Below are positions 4,383 through 5,356 of a stretch of 5,356 nt of DNA, in pieces. A program made the translations under genes and the position numbers. The stretch covers positions 1-5,356 of the forward strand of contig JALUMZ010000328.1 in assembly GCA_027055635.1 (NCBI GenBank). The letters run 5' to 3'. The notes beneath the pieces were generated by a model. The model worked only from the letters and a program-made list of their open reading frames with translations, was not told where the DNA came from and searched no databases. Position 1 is the stretch's first letter. Every line of letters begins with the position of its first letter. The DNA comes from Campylobacteraceae bacterium (lineage in GTDB: Bacteria; Campylobacterota; Campylobacteria; Campylobacterales; Sulfurospirillaceae).

Positions 4383-5356
4383 ATCATTTTTAATCATCAT
4401 CTATACTTTAGCGGGGTTCTTTATATCTATTTTAAGCTCATTTTTGACTTATATCATCATCGGCAAACCTATCGGGATGCCTATGGTTATTCAGATTGTA
4501 TTTGTGGTTATTTTTCTAACTCCTGTTGTGGGTATTGTAAGTTTTATACTCGGAAGATATCTTTCTAGGAAGTTTGATTTTATAAAAAATCGCTTAGAGA
4601 ATATTAAGAATGAAAACTATGCCAAAGACACCAGTCAAAACACAATAACAGAGATAAATGATATAAATGACAATATGAACTTTTTGTCTGAACAATTAAA
4701 ATATCTCATAGAGGATCTGAAACAAAAAAATCAAGACTTATCAAATCTGCTCATATCTATGGCTCATGATGTAAAGACGCCAATCACTATACTAAATGGC
4801 TATATAGAGGAGCTAGAAGACGGTATTATAGAGAGCCAAAATCTTCCTCAAGCACTATCTCATATGAAAGAAGAGATAAGATTTTTAGATGAGTTGACAA
4901 TAGATATGCTTGAGTTTATAACATCTATGGATAGGCATAAAACTAAGAATAAGATAGAATTATATACTTTGGTACAAGATGAAATATTCCCTATATTGCC
5001 AGTGAAAACAGATATAAAATATCTAAATGAGCTTGAGAGAGGATTTTTTATAGAGTTTAATAAAACAGATTTAAAAAAGGTAATCTTAAATCTATTGAAT
5101 AACGCTATAAAATATACAGAAGTTGGTTACATAAAGATATATAATAAAAACCATATCATTATATTTGAAAATAGTGGAAGCAAGATAGATGAAGAGTTTA
5201 AAGATAAGATCTTTGAGCCTTTTTTCACGATAGATAAAAGTAAAAACAGAAAGAAAAGTGGCTTTGGATTGGGTTTGAGTATAGTAAAAAACCTATGCCT
5301 CAGTAACAGCTACACATGTACTTTACATAGTAGTGATACAATAAGAACACTGTTTT
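4372..5356 (+). CDS. Membrane sensor histidine kinase, 3' end outside window
   Basis: From the ATG at 4372, overlapping the regulator gene by 11 bases, 328 codons run open to the window edge. Two hydrophobic helices (about 5-30 and 36-61) are joined by only about 7 to 10 residues around GKPIGMP, so there is no periplasmic sensor domain. A basic, Asn-rich HAMP-like or coiled linker (about 62-125) leads to the HisKA H-box MAHDVKTPITIL with phospho-acceptor H132. The ATPase domain has the N-box NLLNNAIKYT (N240, N244), an F-box IFEPFF (280-285) and the G2 box GFGLGLSI (297-304). The G1 box is degenerate: ENSGSKI (266-272) where DxGxG is usual. Only a short tail after the last visible residues should be missing. 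It is the evident partner of the adjacent regulator. Its stimulus is unknown; sensing in the membrane or through another envelope protein is inferred from the tiny loop. Confidence 0.92.
   Translation, partial: MKIKSFLIIIYTLAGFFISILSSFLTYIIIGKPIGMPMVIQIVFVVIFLTPVVGIVSFILGRYLSRKFDFIKNRLENIKNENYAKDTSQNTITEINDINDNMNFLSEQLKYLIEDLKQKNQDLSNLLISMAHDVKTPITILNGYIEELEDGIIESQNLPQALSHMKEEIRFLDELTIDMLEFITSMDRHKTKNKIELYTLVQDEIFPILPVKTDIKYLNELERGFFIEFNKTDLKKVILNLLNNAIKYTEVGYIKIYNKNHIIIFENSGSKIDEEFKDKIFEPFFTIDKSKNRKKSGFGLGLSIVKNLCLSNSYTCTLHSSDTIRTLF

Noticed and set aside
1..5356. tRNA, rRNA, CRISPR array or integrase attachment site
   Set aside because: No cloverleaf, rRNA segment, regularly spaced repeat array or phage or integrase gene was seen on either strand.

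Overview
The window is AT-rich (roughly two-thirds A+T by eye) and densely coding. It looks like chromosome from the Campylobacterota (a Sulfurimonas-, Sulfurospirillum- or Sulfurovum-like organism). The clues are the long QueH form, lysine- and isoleucine-rich proteins, good TATAAT -10 boxes with poor -35 boxes, and the mixture of small c-type cytochromes with OmpR-type two-component genes. The genus cannot be fixed from this sequence alone.

Left part (1-1260): the minus strand carries the 5' 338 codons of queH, the cobalamin-independent epoxyqueuosine reductase of tRNA modification; its 3' end lies outside the window. Its start is a forced TTG. Between queH and the next gene is a 186-base imperfect palindrome (1035-1220). 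Its 37-base terminal inverted repeats end in TA, like a small non-autonomous insertion (MITE). It carries the queH -10 box, and its right end abuts the promoter of the next gene.

Middle part (1265-2630): a 10-helix EamA/DMT-family permease on the plus strand converges with a bcp-type atypical 2-Cys peroxiredoxin on the minus strand. Only 4 bases separate the two stop codons, and a weak AT-rich hairpin there could act as a terminator in both directions.

Right part (2747-5356): four closely packed plus-strand genes look like one operon. They encode an exported cytochrome P460-family haem protein, a small lipoprotein with Yx(FWY)xxD motifs (COG4315/PF03640 type), an OmpR-family response regulator, and a sensor kinase that runs off the end. 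Gaps are 16, 9 and -11 bases. The kinase has two membrane helices joined by a loop of only about 7 to 10 residues, so it has no periplasmic sensor domain of its own. The two exported proteins upstream are therefore candidate input or output partners. Just upstream of the operon's -10 box are two 9-base direct repeats at 11-base spacing, the geometry expected for an OmpR-type regulator. They overlap the -35 region of the divergent bcp promoter. My best inference is an autoregulated haem/redox-linked envelope signalling unit, possibly coupled to peroxide defence through bcp. This is a hypothesis.
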